From contig RAYO01000002.1 of the NCBI GenBank assembly GCA_003612335.1, positions 16,006-80,005 of the forward strand: DNA of 64,000 nucleotides. The letters run 5' to 3'. Below are positions 47,825 to 55,587 of this stretch, one piece after another. Source of the DNA: a bacterium 1xD42-67. GTDB lineage: Bacteria > Bacillota > Clostridia > Oscillospirales > Oscillospiraceae. A program made the position numbers and the translations under genes. Below the pieces are notes generated by a model that saw only the letters and a program-made list of their open reading frames with translations, searched no databases and had not been told where the DNA came from. The stretch's first letter is position 1, and each line of letters starts with the position of its first letter.

Positions 47825-49549
47825 ATGCTGCCCTTAGCCACCGCCGCACAAATGAAGGAGCTTGACCGCCGGGCCATTGAGGAGCGGGGAGTCCCCTCCC
47901 TGGAGCTGATGGAACACGCCGCCCAAGCCGTGGCGGACGCGGTCTGGGCGGTGCTCCATCCGGAGGAGGATGATTTCCAGGTCATCGGCCGCGGTTTCAG
48001 TACCATGATAGTCCTGCGTAAAAAGGACGACCTGCCCCCCACCGGCGAGGAGGAGCGGCAGGTGGAGGAGCTGCGGGAGATCATTGAGGGAAAAAACACC
48101 GACCCCACCCTCCGGATCGCGGTGTTCTGCGGCCCGGGCAACAACGGCGGGGACGGCGTGGCCGCCGCCCGTCTGCTGATGGGGATGGGAAACTGTCAGG
48201 TCCGGGCCTTCTTTGTGGGCGACCGGGCCAAAATGACCCCAGACGAGAAAGCTATGGAGGACAAGCTGATCGCCGCCGGAGGCTGTCTGGAGGACTTCTC
48301 CATTGACATGACCAGCCAGGAAGCCCTGGAGGGCTCCCTCACCTTTGAACAGCAGAAGATCACCACCTGGCTGTCCACCTGCGACTGCATGGTGGATTGC
48401 TTGTTCGGCATCGGCCTTGCCCGGCCGGTGACGGGGCCCTTCCTGACCGCTATCCGCCTGATGAACGGCCAGTCCTGCCCAGTGGTGGCCTGCGATGTCC
48501 CCTCCGGGGTGGACACCGACACCGGGAAGATCCTGGGGGAGGCCGTCCAGGCCAAGATCACCGTCACCTTCACCCGCCCCAAGCCGGGACTGTACTTAGG
48601 GGAGGGGGGCGCCCAGGCCGGGGAGGTCCGGGTCGTGGACATCGGCATCCCCCGCGATCTGGAGCATCAGATGTTCCGGGCGCTGCCCCGGCTGGAGGTC
48701 GTGAACGAGGCCGGTCCGGTGCTCCCCCGCCGTCCCCGCACCGCCCACAAGGGGGATTTTGGAAAGGTCTTCATCCTAGCCGGCTCCAAGGGCTATACCG
48801 GCGCGCCCGTCCTGGCGGCACGGGCCGCTCTGCGCACCGGAGCGGGGCTGGTGTATTTAGGGGTGCCCCGGGATATCTACCCCATCATCGCCGCCAAGTG
48901 CGACGAAGCCATGCCCTTTCCCCTGCCGGAGGACTACAGCGCCATCCTGGAGAAAGCCAGGAGCTGTGATGTAGCCCTGATCGGGCCCGGCCTGGGCCGG
49001 GCGGCCGAGACGGAACAGTTGGTGCTGTCCCTGCTGGCCGGTCTCTCCATCCCCATCGTCCTGGATGCCGATGGCATAAATGCCCTGGCGGGGCATATAG
49101 ATGTACTGGACAGGCGGGGGGCTCCCACCGTCCTCACCCCTCACGAGGGGGAATTTTCCAGGCTGACAGGGTGTGCCCTGCCCATCAAGGACCGGCTGTC
49201 CGCCGCCAGAGAGTTCGCTCAGGCCCACGGCTGTGTCCTGGTCCTCAAGGGGGCGGGCACCGTCACCGCCGCCCCCGACGGCTCCGCCTGGATCAACGAC
49301 ACCGGCAACCCTGGCATGGCCAAGGGGGGCTCGGGGGATGTGCTGGCCGGGATGACCGCCGCCCTTCTGGGCCAGAAGCATCTGCGGGGGGAGCGGGACA
49401 ACACCGCTGAGCTGGCGGCGGCCGCCGTCTGCTTCCACGGCCTGGCGGGGGACCTGTGCGCCCGAAACTTGGGGGAGTACGCCATGCTGCCCTCCGACCT
49501 CATCGAGGCGCTGTCCCAGGTGCTGCGGGAACGGACAGAGGAATCGTAG
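47825..49549 (+). CDS. nnr: Bifunctional NAD(P)H-hydrate epimerase/dehydratase
   Basis: The 574-aa fusion repairs hydrated NAD(P)H. The N-terminal YjeF_N epimerase domain has CGPGNNGGDG and the C-terminal ribokinase-like dehydratase has GPGLG, DADGINAL, LTPHEGEFSRL and NDTGNPGMAKGGSGDVLAGM. An insertion of about 40 residues (FQVIGRGFSTMIVLRKKDDLPPTGEEERQ..) lies ahead of the epimerase CGPGNNGG motif. AAAGGAGG precedes the ATG. Downstream are a YdcC-like lipoprotein and alr, the same neighbourhood as in Bacillus. Confidence 0.95.
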   Translation: MLPLATAAQMKELDRRAIEERGVPSLELMEHAAQAVADAVWAVLHPEEDDFQVIGRGFSTMIVLRKKDDLPPTGEEERQVEELREIIEGKNTDPTLRIAVFCGPGNNGGDGVAAARLLMGMGNCQVRAFFVGDRAKMTPDEKAMEDKLIAAGGCLEDFSIDMTSQEALEGSLTFEQQKITTWLSTCDCMVDCLFGIGLARPVTGPFLTAIRLMNGQSCPVVACDVPSGVDTDTGKILGEAVQAKITVTFTRPKPGLYLGEGGAQAGEVRVVDIGIPRDLEHQMFRALPRLEVVNEAGPVLPRRPRTAHKGDFGKVFILAGSKGYTGAPVLAARAALRTGAGLVYLGVPRDIYPIIAAKCDEAMPFPLPEDYSAILEKARSCDVALIGPGLGRAAETEQLVLSLLAGLSIPIVLDADGINALAGHIDVLDRRGAPTVLTPHEGEFSRLTGCALPIKDRLSAAREFAQAHGCVLVLKGAGTVTAAPDGSAWINDTGNPGMAKGGSGDVLAGMTAALLGQKHLRGERDNTAELAAAAVCFHGLAGDLCARNLGEYAMLPSDLIEALSQVLRERTEES

Positions 49550-49586
49550 GGCGGGACGACCCCGGCGCGCCGCGTTATGCGGAACC

Positions 49587-49655
49587 GTAGGGGCGGATAT
49601 TATCCGCCCGAAAAACGCTGCATCGGAACGACGGGCGGATGATATCCGCCCCTGC
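49587..49655. repeat. Intergenic inverted repeat, family A copy 3
   Basis: Arms 49587-49610 and 49632-49655 with the GGGGCGGATATTATCCGCCC-type core, 34 bp before the GTG at 49690. A half copy of the TAGGGCGGGACGACC word begins at 49548. Confidence 0.85.
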
Positions 49656-49689
49656 ATACACGACGGATCTCGATCTTGGAGGTAATACC

Positions 49690-50274
49690 GTGCGCAAATG
49701 TCTGGTTTGCGTACTAATGACGACCCTCCTCCTGGCCGGCTGCGGCAAAGCGGGGGGGAACGAGGCAGAGGAGCTGGCTCTGACCATCCGGGGGGAGCAT
49801 CTGGGGATAGACCGCTGCACCGCCCAGGTGTCTGTCACCGCCGACTATGGCCAGCGGGTGTATGAGTATGAGATGGCTGTGGCGGTGACGGGGGAGGAGA
49901 CCCTCCTGGTCCTGTCCGCCCCTGAAACGGTGGCCGGGCTCACCGCCCGGATCTCCGGGGAGGACAGCGTCCTGGAGTTCGACGGCCTGTCGGTGGAGAC
50001 CGGGCCCCTGGACCCGGACGGCCTCACCCCCGTCTCTGCCGTCCCGGCCCTGCTGGAGGCGGTCCGGTCGGGCTATATCACCGCCTGCGGCCTGGAGGAG
50101 GACGGGGCGCTCCTCCGGGTGGACTGCGGGGACCCGGAGGGCACGCCGGGAGAGGGCACCGAGATCTCCCTGTGGTTCGATGCAGCCGCCCACGTTTTGG
50201 TCCGAGGGGAGATATCGGTGGACGGAGCCTGCGCGGTCCGGTGTGAGGTGGACAGCTTCACCGTCGGCGGCTGA
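49690..50274 (+). CDS. YdcC/GerS-like lipoprotein with LolA-like fold
   Basis: The 194-aa protein has a lipoprotein signal (VLMTTLLLAGC) and a beta-strand-rich body (VSVTADYGQRVYEYEMAVAVTGEETLLVLSAPETVAGLTARISGEDSVLEFDGLSVET.. LLRVDCGDPE.. ISLWFDAAAHVLVRGEISVDG) like LolA-type half-barrels. YdcC sits next to alr in B. subtilis and GerS next to alr2 in C. difficile, where it is needed for germination; position and fold both fit. GGAGGT lies 7 nt before GTG 49690. Confidence 0.75.
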   Translation: MRKCLVCVLMTTLLLAGCGKAGGNEAEELALTIRGEHLGIDRCTAQVSVTADYGQRVYEYEMAVAVTGEETLLVLSAPETVAGLTARISGEDSVLEFDGLSVETGPLDPDGLTPVSAVPALLEAVRSGYITACGLEEDGALLRVDCGDPEGTPGEGTEISLWFDAAAHVLVRGEISVDGACAVRCEVDSFTVGG

Positions 50275-50346
50275 CGGGAGACATAGGAGGACCTGCGGGG
50301 CCTGCTTGAGGCAGGCCTTCCAGTTTAGAGAAAGAAGGGCGTACAT

Positions 50347-51510
50347 ATGATCGACAAGAGAGAATCCCGGGCCTGGGCGGAGATAGATCTGGACGCGCTG
50401 GCCCACAACTACCACGCGCTGCGGGATTGGATCCAGGCCAGCAGTGCGCCCGAAGCTCCCGTGGCGCTGCTGGGGATGGTGAAGGCCAACGCCTACGGCC
50501 ACGGCGCTCCGGCCATCGGCCGGAAGCTCCAGGAGCTGGGGGCGGACATGCTGGCGGTGGCCTGTCTGGCGGAGGCCGTGGAGCTGCGGGAGGCGGGGAT
50601 CACGATCCCCATCCTCTGTCTGGGCCAGACCCCGGTGGAGCAGGCGGAGGATCTGCTGGCCTACGACGTCACCCAGACGGTGGGAGACCTGGAGATCGGC
50701 CGGGCCCTGTCCGCCGCCGCTGTGGCCGCTGGGAAAGAGCTGGCCATCCACATCAAGCTGGATACCGGCATGGGCCGGCTGGGCTTCATCTGGCGGGAGG
50801 GCAGTCAGGCCGGGACGGTAGAGCAGGTCCGGGCCCTGTGCGCCCTGCCCGGCCTGCGGGCGGAGGGGCTGTTCACTCACTTCGCCGCCGCCGACGAGGA
50901 CGTGGACTACACCGAGCTCCAGGGCCGCCGTCTGCGGGAGGCCAGGGCTGTCCTGGAGGAGGCGGGGATCCACCTGAAGCACTACCACTGCGCCTCCAGC
51001 GCCGCCGTGCTCAACTACCCCTGGACCCATATGGACATGGTCCGGCCAGGGATCGCCATGTACGGCCACTACCCCGACCCGGCCAGCGAGATCCGGGGGG
51101 AGCCCAGCCTGCGGCCTGTGATGGCCCTGAAGGCCCGGGTCACCTCGGTGCGGACCATGCCGATCGGCACCAAGCTGGGCTACGGCTGCACCGCCACACT
51201 GAAAAAGGAGTCCCGGGTGGCGGTGCTCTCCATCGGCTATGCCGATGGCCTGCCCCGATCCCTGTCCAACAAGCTGGAGGTGAAGCTCCACGGGATCCCC
51301 TGTCCCATCCTGGGCCGGATCTGCATGGACATGTGCATGGCCGACGTTACCGCTGTGCCCCAGACCAAGGTGGGGGACGCGGCGGTGGTCTACGACGGCG
51401 ACCTGAACCGGATCGCGGAACTGGCAGGGACCATCACCGATGAATTGGTCTGCCGGGTCACGGCCCGGGTCCCCCGGGTATACCGGGAGAACGGGACCAG
51501 GATCGGCTGA
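50347..51510 (+). CDS. alr: Alanine racemase
   Basis: The 387-aa PLP enzyme interconverts L- and D-alanine for peptidoglycan. Visible: catalytic Lys motif MVKANAYGHGA, KLDTGMGRLGF, CASSAAVLNYPWTHMDMVRPGIAMYG, and the Tyr general base in LGYGCTATLKKESRVAVLSIGYADGLPR, with RICMDMCMADVT at the PLP/substrate site. Length is normal. AAGAAGG-type RBS precedes the ATG. It sits in the ydcC-alr-ndoA neighbourhood. Confidence 0.97.
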   Translation: MIDKRESRAWAEIDLDALAHNYHALRDWIQASSAPEAPVALLGMVKANAYGHGAPAIGRKLQELGADMLAVACLAEAVELREAGITIPILCLGQTPVEQAEDLLAYDVTQTVGDLEIGRALSAAAVAAGKELAIHIKLDTGMGRLGFIWREGSQAGTVEQVRALCALPGLRAEGLFTHFAAADEDVDYTELQGRRLREARAVLEEAGIHLKHYHCASSAAVLNYPWTHMDMVRPGIAMYGHYPDPASEIRGEPSLRPVMALKARVTSVRTMPIGTKLGYGCTATLKKESRVAVLSIGYADGLPRSLSNKLEVKLHGIPCPILGRICMDMCMADVTAVPQTKVGDAAVVYDGDLNRIAELAGTITDELVCRVTARVPRVYRENGTRIG

Positions 51511-51703
51511 TCTTTGGAGAAAAGCCCTGGGACAGGCCCTCTGGCCGCCTGTCCGCCGCCGTGACCGTCCGGCTCGTCCCCACATAGGATGATGTGGAGC
51601 GCGGGGGCCCCAGGCCCCCGGGGCGCAGGGCGCGGCGGGCTCCGGAGCGGGCCGGGGCCGGAAGGGCCCTGTGACGGCCCGGATCCTCTCCCCAGTTTGG
51701 GAT

Positions 51704-51739
51704 ATCATACCATAAAAACACCTGTTTTTATGGTATGAT
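51704..51739. promoter_or_regulatory. 36-bp perfect palindrome overlapping an extended -10 promoter upstream of ndoA
   Basis: Arms 51704-51720 and 51723-51739 (17 bp each, no mismatch) flank a CC centre. The right arm ends in TGGTATGAT, an extended -10 (TG-N-TATGAT). No T-run follows, so it looks like an operator or cruciform more than a terminator. It is 94 bp upstream of the ndoA ATG. Confidence 0.8.
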
Positions 51740-51832
51740 CCCCGCTGCCCCGTGGGAGAATCATAGTACAGCGCTACATAAGACCAGCAGCGAGCTGGCA
51801 GCGGCGCGGTGCTATCTTCCAGCGGAGTGTGA

Positions 51833-52204
51833 ATGTACTTGGATAACAGCGTGAAACGAGGCGACATCTTCTACGCCGATCTCAGCCCGGTGGTGGGCAG
51901 TGAGCAGGGGGGCGTGCGCCCGGTCCTCATCGTGCAGAACGACACCGGAAACCGGCACAGCCCCACCGTCATCGCCGCAGCCATCACCTCGCAGACCGGG
52001 AAGGCCCGGCTGCCCACCCATATCTCCGTGGCCCCCCTCAGCTGCGGCCTGCCCAAAGAGTCGGTCATCCTGCTGGAGCAGGTGCGGACCCTGGATAAAC
52101 GCCGCCTGCGGGAGAAGATGGGCCGTCTGGATGACGGCGTCATGAAGCAGGTAGACGCCGCGATCGCCGTGAGCTTCGGCCTCCACCCGGAGACGATGGT
52201 ATAG
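51833..52204 (+). CDS. ndoA: MazF/NdoA-type endoribonuclease toxin without adjacent antitoxin
   Basis: The 123-aa protein has the PemK/MazF fold: [48 protein letters not shown], with catalytic-site Arg in GGVRPV and Thr/Ser in AAITSQ, then [15 protein letters not shown]. NdoA (EndoA) cleaves mRNA at UACAU-like sites. In Bacillus the antitoxin gene ndoAI lies between alr and ndoA; here the roughly 320 bp between them contain no such ORF. GGAG 6 nt before ATG 51833 supports the start. Confidence 0.93.
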   Translation: MYLDNSVKRGDIFYADLSPVVGSEQGGVRPVLIVQNDTGNRHSPTVIAAAITSQTGKARLPTHISVAPLSCGLPKESVILLEQVRTLDKRRLREKMGRLDDGVMKQVDAAIAVSFGLHPETMV

Positions 52205-52254
52205 TCGAAAGGTCCCGCCTCCCAGGCGGGACCTACATAAAGGAGAACGCACTT

Positions 52255-52794
52255 ATGAAAAAATTGGACAAGAGATGGACCGTCCGCCTGGGCGCCCTGG
52301 CCCTCAGCGCTGTCCTCCTGGGGACGGGGGCGGCCCTGGCCACAGGCGGGGACCAGAGCGACCCGCTGATCACCCTCAGCTACTTCAATGAGACCGGGAT
52401 CCCCCAGGTAGTGGAGCAGGTGGAGGAGAAGATGATCCCCAAGCAGAAGGAGCTGGAGCAGGCCCTCAAGGCCCTGATCGATCAGTATGCCCAGGGGGGA
52501 GGCCAGACGGATGTGCCCTCCTCCGGGTCCGCCTCCTATACCTTGGTGTCGATGACCAACGGACAGATCATGTCCCTGGGGGTGGGCTGTGAGGTCCTCC
52601 TCCGGGTGGGGAGCGCTTCCGTCCAGGCCAACACCAGCCCCGCCCTCATCGATCTGTCCACCGGCGGGACCATCAACAGCGGCGCTGCCCTCACCAAGAA
52701 CCATCTGTACATGGCCACCATCGCCGACCGGACCCTCACCGCCTCCGCCAACGACGTGAAGCTGCTGGTGCGGGGGAGCTGGTCCGTCGCATGA
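52255..52794 (+). CDS. Secreted protein of unknown function
   Basis: The 179-aa product has a signal peptide (LGALALSAVLLGTGAALA), a helical segment (GIPQVVEQVEEKMIPKQKELEQALKALIDQYAQ, about 45-80) that could form a coiled coil, and a C-terminal beta domain (SASYTLVSMTNGQIMSLGVGCEVLLRVGSASVQANTSPALIDLSTGGTINSGAALTKNHLYMATIADRTLTAS) with repeating Gly/Ser turns. Homologous-looking proteins are common in Oscillospiraceae but unnamed. AAGGAG precedes the ATG. It follows ndoA by 50 bp. Confidence 0.7.
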   Translation: MKKLDKRWTVRLGALALSAVLLGTGAALATGGDQSDPLITLSYFNETGIPQVVEQVEEKMIPKQKELEQALKALIDQYAQGGGQTDVPSSGSASYTLVSMTNGQIMSLGVGCEVLLRVGSASVQANTSPALIDLSTGGTINSGAALTKNHLYMATIADRTLTASANDVKLLVRGSWSVA

Positions 52795-52808
52795 ATCAAG
52801 ACGAAAGA

Positions 52809-52836
52809 CGCCCGCCCGGGGAGACCCGGGCGGGCG
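52809..52836. terminator. Hairpin between convergent genes
   Basis: CGCCCGCCCGGG (52809-52820), GAGA loop, CCCGGGCGGGCG (52825-52836). On the minus strand it is followed by TCTTTC, favouring termination of the RNHCP gene. Confidence 0.65.
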
Positions 52837-52839
52837 CGC

Positions 52840-53271
52840 TCATCGTTCCAGTATGCTCCCTGTGCCGCCCATGAGAGCGGTGAGCTCTTCGATGCGCTCC
52901 AGGGGGAAGGGGGGCTGGGCCAGGGGCCGCAGGGCCACCGACATCAGCTTCATGGGGTTGTCGTCGGCGGCGGTGCGGTTGGAGCTCAGCTTGCCGCACC
53001 GGCGGCACCGGTGGATGACCGCCCACTCGCCGCCTCTGCGCACCCACACGCCGATGGGCTCCATGATCCCGCCGCAGTCGGCGGCCCTGTCGCCCGGTTC
53101 CTCGTCCACGTGGAGGCTGCACAGGCAGTTGGGGCAGTGGTTGCGGTGGGCGCTGCCCGCCGCCTCGGGGACCACCAGCCGGCCGCACACCCTGCAGGTG
53201 AAGCTGTCGCGGCAGGGGTGGGTCTTAAAGTATCCTTTTTCGAATGTTTTCCGTTTGTTTTCCCGATTCAT
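52840..53271 (-). CDS. RNHCP-domain protein with zinc-binding cysteines
   Basis: The 143-aa protein contains the RNHCP motif in AGSAHRNHCPNCLCSLHVD (around residue 38-55), preceded by CRVCGRLVV and followed by CGG and CRRCGKLSSNRTAADDNPMKL. Pairs of CxxC indicate two zinc sites. The family function is unknown; it is often a stand-alone small protein. ATG 53271 is chosen because AGGAGG lies 10 nt upstream and it starts NRENKRKTFEKGYFKT, a basic N-terminus. A short upstream ORF (53345-53380) precedes it in the leader. Confidence 0.85.
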   Translation of the reverse strand: MNRENKRKTFEKGYFKTHPCRDSFTCRVCGRLVVPEAAGSAHRNHCPNCLCSLHVDEEPGDRAADCGGIMEPIGVWVRRGGEWAVIHRCRRCGKLSSNRTAADDNPMKLMSVALRPLAQPPFPLERIEELTALMGGTGSILER

Positions 53272-53344
53272 GGGATGATATCCTCCTAAAAGATGATCTC
53301 TCTTTCGGGAGGCGCCGCGTAACAGTTGGGCGAAACCTCCCGGC

Positions 53345-53380
53345 TCAACCCACAAGCTCCGAATCAAAATAGTATTTCAT
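53345..53380 (-). CDS. Possible 11-codon upstream ORF in the RNHCP leader
   Basis: ATG at 53380 follows AAAGGGA on the minus strand and encodes MKYYFDSELVG before a TGA at 53345. The stop is followed by a hairpin (CGGGAGG/CCTCCCG) and then the RNHCP start region. It may be a regulatory leader peptide or coincidence. Confidence 0.35.
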   Translation of the reverse strand: MKYYFDSELVG

Positions 53381-53429
53381 AACGATCCCTTTCTGATATC
53401 GATCTGCTGTGTCAGCCACAGCGGCCTCT

Positions 53430-53458
53430 ATCATACCACAGGGACAGAGGTTTTGCAA
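53430..53458 (-). promoter_or_regulatory. Promoter of the RNHCP gene
   Basis: Minus strand TTGCAA (53453-53458), 17 bp, TATGAT (53430-53435), extended -10 TGG. The leader is about 150 nt. Confidence 0.65.
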
Positions 53459-53531
53459 CCCGCCATCTCAACGGTGCCTTTGAAGGAAAGCGCTGCTGAG
53501 ATATGGCTCCGGCGGTCTCTGCAAAAACGCA

Positions 53532-53560
53532 TTGATACGATAGGAGCCCTATGCTATAAT
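53532..53560 (+). promoter_or_regulatory. Promoter of the 188-aa orphan
   Basis: TTGATA (53532-53537), 17 bp, TATAAT (53555-53560), extended -10 TGC, 40 bp before the ATG. Confidence 0.8.
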
Positions 53561-53600
53561 TGGCTCGACAGAACGGGATCTGTATTGGAGGTACTGTCAA

Positions 53601-54167
53601 ATGGATCTTATCAAAATGCTGCGTGAAGATCATGACTTATCGGACTTGCTGCGTGATGTTTGTGATGTGGAGATCCTTCCAGGATCTGAGACACCTCAAG
53701 ACGAAGACGGACATCTGACCTATAGCATCTCTGGAGAAACATTTGCCAGAGCAGGCAGCGGAAGTGAATACATTTTGCTGGAAGACGGTTCGATAGGCTT
53801 TTGGGGAAGTGAAGGTGGATGCGGCAGGATAGCGGATGACCTGAAAGAGTTCTTTGGATTCATGGTAAATTGCCCCTATTGGCTAGATTATTTAGATGAA
53901 GATGAATACCAAGACAGGGACGGCCTCAGTGAGTTTGCAAAAGAAGTTTTTGAGGAACACGTGGAGAACGCCAAAGATATCGGCTTTGATCTGCCGGAGG
54001 CACAGCAGAGATTAGCGATTCGCTTAGGGATAGAGAGAAAAGCGGATGTTGTAGATATATTGATGCGGTTTTATGATCGCACAAAGCGTGGACCTCGCTT
54101 TATTTCGACATATACAGAAGATGATGGCAGTACACATAGTGGTACTGGTTCATTGTTTGACCGCTAA
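53601..54167 (+). CDS. AT-rich orphan, acidic alpha/beta protein
   Basis: The 188-aa product (MDLIKMLREDHDLSDLLRDVCDVEILPGSETPQDEDG.. FARAGSGSEYILLEDGSIGFWGSEGGCGRIADDLKEFFGFMVNCPYWLDYL) has a strand-turn-helix pattern and acidic face reminiscent of SMI1/KNR4-like immunity proteins, without a confirmed match. Its base composition (noticeably AT-richer, with codons such as ATA, TTA, CGC/AGA mix) differs sharply from both neighbours, implying recent acquisition. No toxin gene is adjacent. Confidence 0.7.
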   Translation: MDLIKMLREDHDLSDLLRDVCDVEILPGSETPQDEDGHLTYSISGETFARAGSGSEYILLEDGSIGFWGSEGGCGRIADDLKEFFGFMVNCPYWLDYLDEDEYQDRDGLSEFAKEVFEEHVENAKDIGFDLPEAQQRLAIRLGIERKADVVDILMRFYDRTKRGPRFISTYTEDDGSTHSGTGSLFDR

Positions 54168-54274
54168 AACAGGTGACTGCCCACTGAGAAGATCGTCTGT
54201 CCCCTCCGCCAGGGGCGGGGGGGGTAGGAGGCAGAGACGCTGCATTTGGGATGCTCCTTTTCCGCGGCTTTTTA

Positions 54275-54303
54275 TTGCTTTTCCGGTCTCCAGCGAGTAT
54301 AAT
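54275..54303 (+). promoter_or_regulatory. Promoter of asnA
   Basis: TTGCTT (54275-54280), 17 bp, TATAAT (54298-54303), 32 bp before the ATG. Confidence 0.75.
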
Positions 54304-54335
54304 GGGAAGATCCGAGGAGAAAAGGAGTTTTCACC

Positions 54336-55349
54336 ATGAAAGAGATCAGACTGCCCCAGGGGTACAGGCCCCTGTTGTCCATCTATGAGACCCAGCGGGC
54401 CATCGACCTGGGCAACCGGCTCTTTGCCGACAAGCTGGCCGGGGCCCTGCGGCTCCACCGGGTGTCCGCCCCCCTTTTCGTCTCTGCCGCCTCCGGTCTG
54501 AACGATGACCTGAACGGCGTGGAGCGGGCGGTATCCTTCGACATCAACGGCGTGGAGGGGGACGCCGCCGTGGTCCACTCCCTGGCCAAGTGGAAGCGGT
54601 TCGCGCTGAAGCGCTACCAGTTCCACCCGGGGGAGGGGCTGTACACCAATATGAACGCCATCCGCCGGGACGAGGAGCTGGACTCCCTCCACTCCGCCTA
54701 CGTGGACCAGTGGGACTGGGAGAAGATCATCACCCGGGAGGAGCGGAACGTGGACTTCTTGAAGAAGACGGTGTGCTCCATCGTGGAGGCCCTGTTCGAG
54801 ACCCAGTCCTTCCTGCGCACCGTCTTCCCCCAGCTGAACGTCCTGCCTCTGGTGTCCACCGATATCGCCTTCATCACCGCCCAGGAGCTGGAGGACCTGT
54901 TCCCCGGCAAGGCTCCCAAGGAGCGGGAAGACGCCTTCGTCAAGGACCACCCTACCACCTTCCTCATGGGCATCGGCGGCAGGCTGCGCTCCGGTGAGCC
55001 CCACGACGGCAGGGCCCCTGACTACGACGACTGGGAGCTGAACGGCGACCTGCTGGTGTGGGACAGCGTGGGAGAGCGGTCCTTCGAGGTGTCCTCCATG
55101 GGCATCCGGGTGGATGAGGAGAGCCTGGCCCGTCAGCTGGAGCTGGCCGGCTGTGAGGACCGGCGGGAGCTGCCCTTCCACAGGATGCTCCTCGGCGGTG
55201 AGCTCCCCCTGACCATGGGGGGCGGCATCGGCCAGAGCCGGGTGTCTATGCTCCTGCTGGGCAAGGCCCATATCGGCGAGGTCCAGTCCTCCCTGTGGGA
55301 CGAGGCCAACATCCAGGCCGCCGAAGCGGCGGGGATCACGCTGCTGTAA
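54336..55349 (+). CDS. asnA: Aspartate-ammonia ligase
   Basis: The 337-aa ammonia-dependent asparagine synthetase has class II synthetase-like folds and the family pattern YETQRAIDLGNRLFADKLAGALRLHRVSAPLFV, GLNDDLNGVERAVSFDI, HSLAKWKRFALKRY, GEGLYTNMNAIRRDEELDSLHSAYVDQWDWEK and GGGIGQSRVSMLLLGKAHIGEVQ. It makes Asn from Asp, ammonia and ATP. AGGAG lies before the ATG. Monocistronic; a hairpin-array repeat follows. Confidence 0.97.
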   Translation: MKEIRLPQGYRPLLSIYETQRAIDLGNRLFADKLAGALRLHRVSAPLFVSAASGLNDDLNGVERAVSFDINGVEGDAAVVHSLAKWKRFALKRYQFHPGEGLYTNMNAIRRDEELDSLHSAYVDQWDWEKIITREERNVDFLKKTVCSIVEALFETQSFLRTVFPQLNVLPLVSTDIAFITAQELEDLFPGKAPKEREDAFVKDHPTTFLMGIGGRLRSGEPHDGRAPDYDDWELNGDLLVWDSVGERSFEVSSMGIRVDEESLARQLELAGCEDRRELPFHRMLLGGELPLTMGGGIGQSRVSMLLLGKAHIGEVQSSLWDEANIQAAEAAGITLL

Positions 55350-55377
55350 CAGGGACCGTCCCGCCGCAGCGAAAAAG

Positions 55378-55553
55378 CCTCCTTTTGAAAGGAGGTGCCC
55401 CAGTGGGCACACTGGGGCGGAGGATCGTATTTCGCCGCAGGCGAAATGTATGAAATCAACAAGGTTTAAAAAACCTTGTTTACTTCGTATGTTCGACTTC
55501 GCTGAACGCGATCCTCAGTCAGCCTGCGGCTGACAGCTCCTTTCCAAAGGAGC
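55378..55553. repeat. Hairpin-array intergenic element (family B, long copy)
   Basis: Six consecutive stem-loops, five or six with perfect arms: CCTCCTTT/AAAGGAGG (55378-55395), GCCCCAGTG/CACTGGGGC (55397-55418), TTTCGCC/GGCGAAA (55430-55446), AACAAGGTTT/AAACCTTGTT (55458-55480), GTCAGCC/GGCTGAC (55518-55534), GCTCCTTT/AAAGGAGC (55536-55553). GAGGATCG (55420-55427) and CGATCCTC (55509-55516) enclose the centre. No protein is encoded. It resembles a miniature repeat unit seen in compact form at 8541-8634. Confidence 0.85.
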
Positions 55554-55587
55554 CTTATTGCCTGCGGACGGGACGAAAGGAGAGACC

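Noticed and set aside
51704..51739. The 36-bp palindrome as the alr terminator
   Set aside because: The arms are AT-rich at their centre and there is no downstream T-tract; a promoter-like extended -10 overlaps the right arm.
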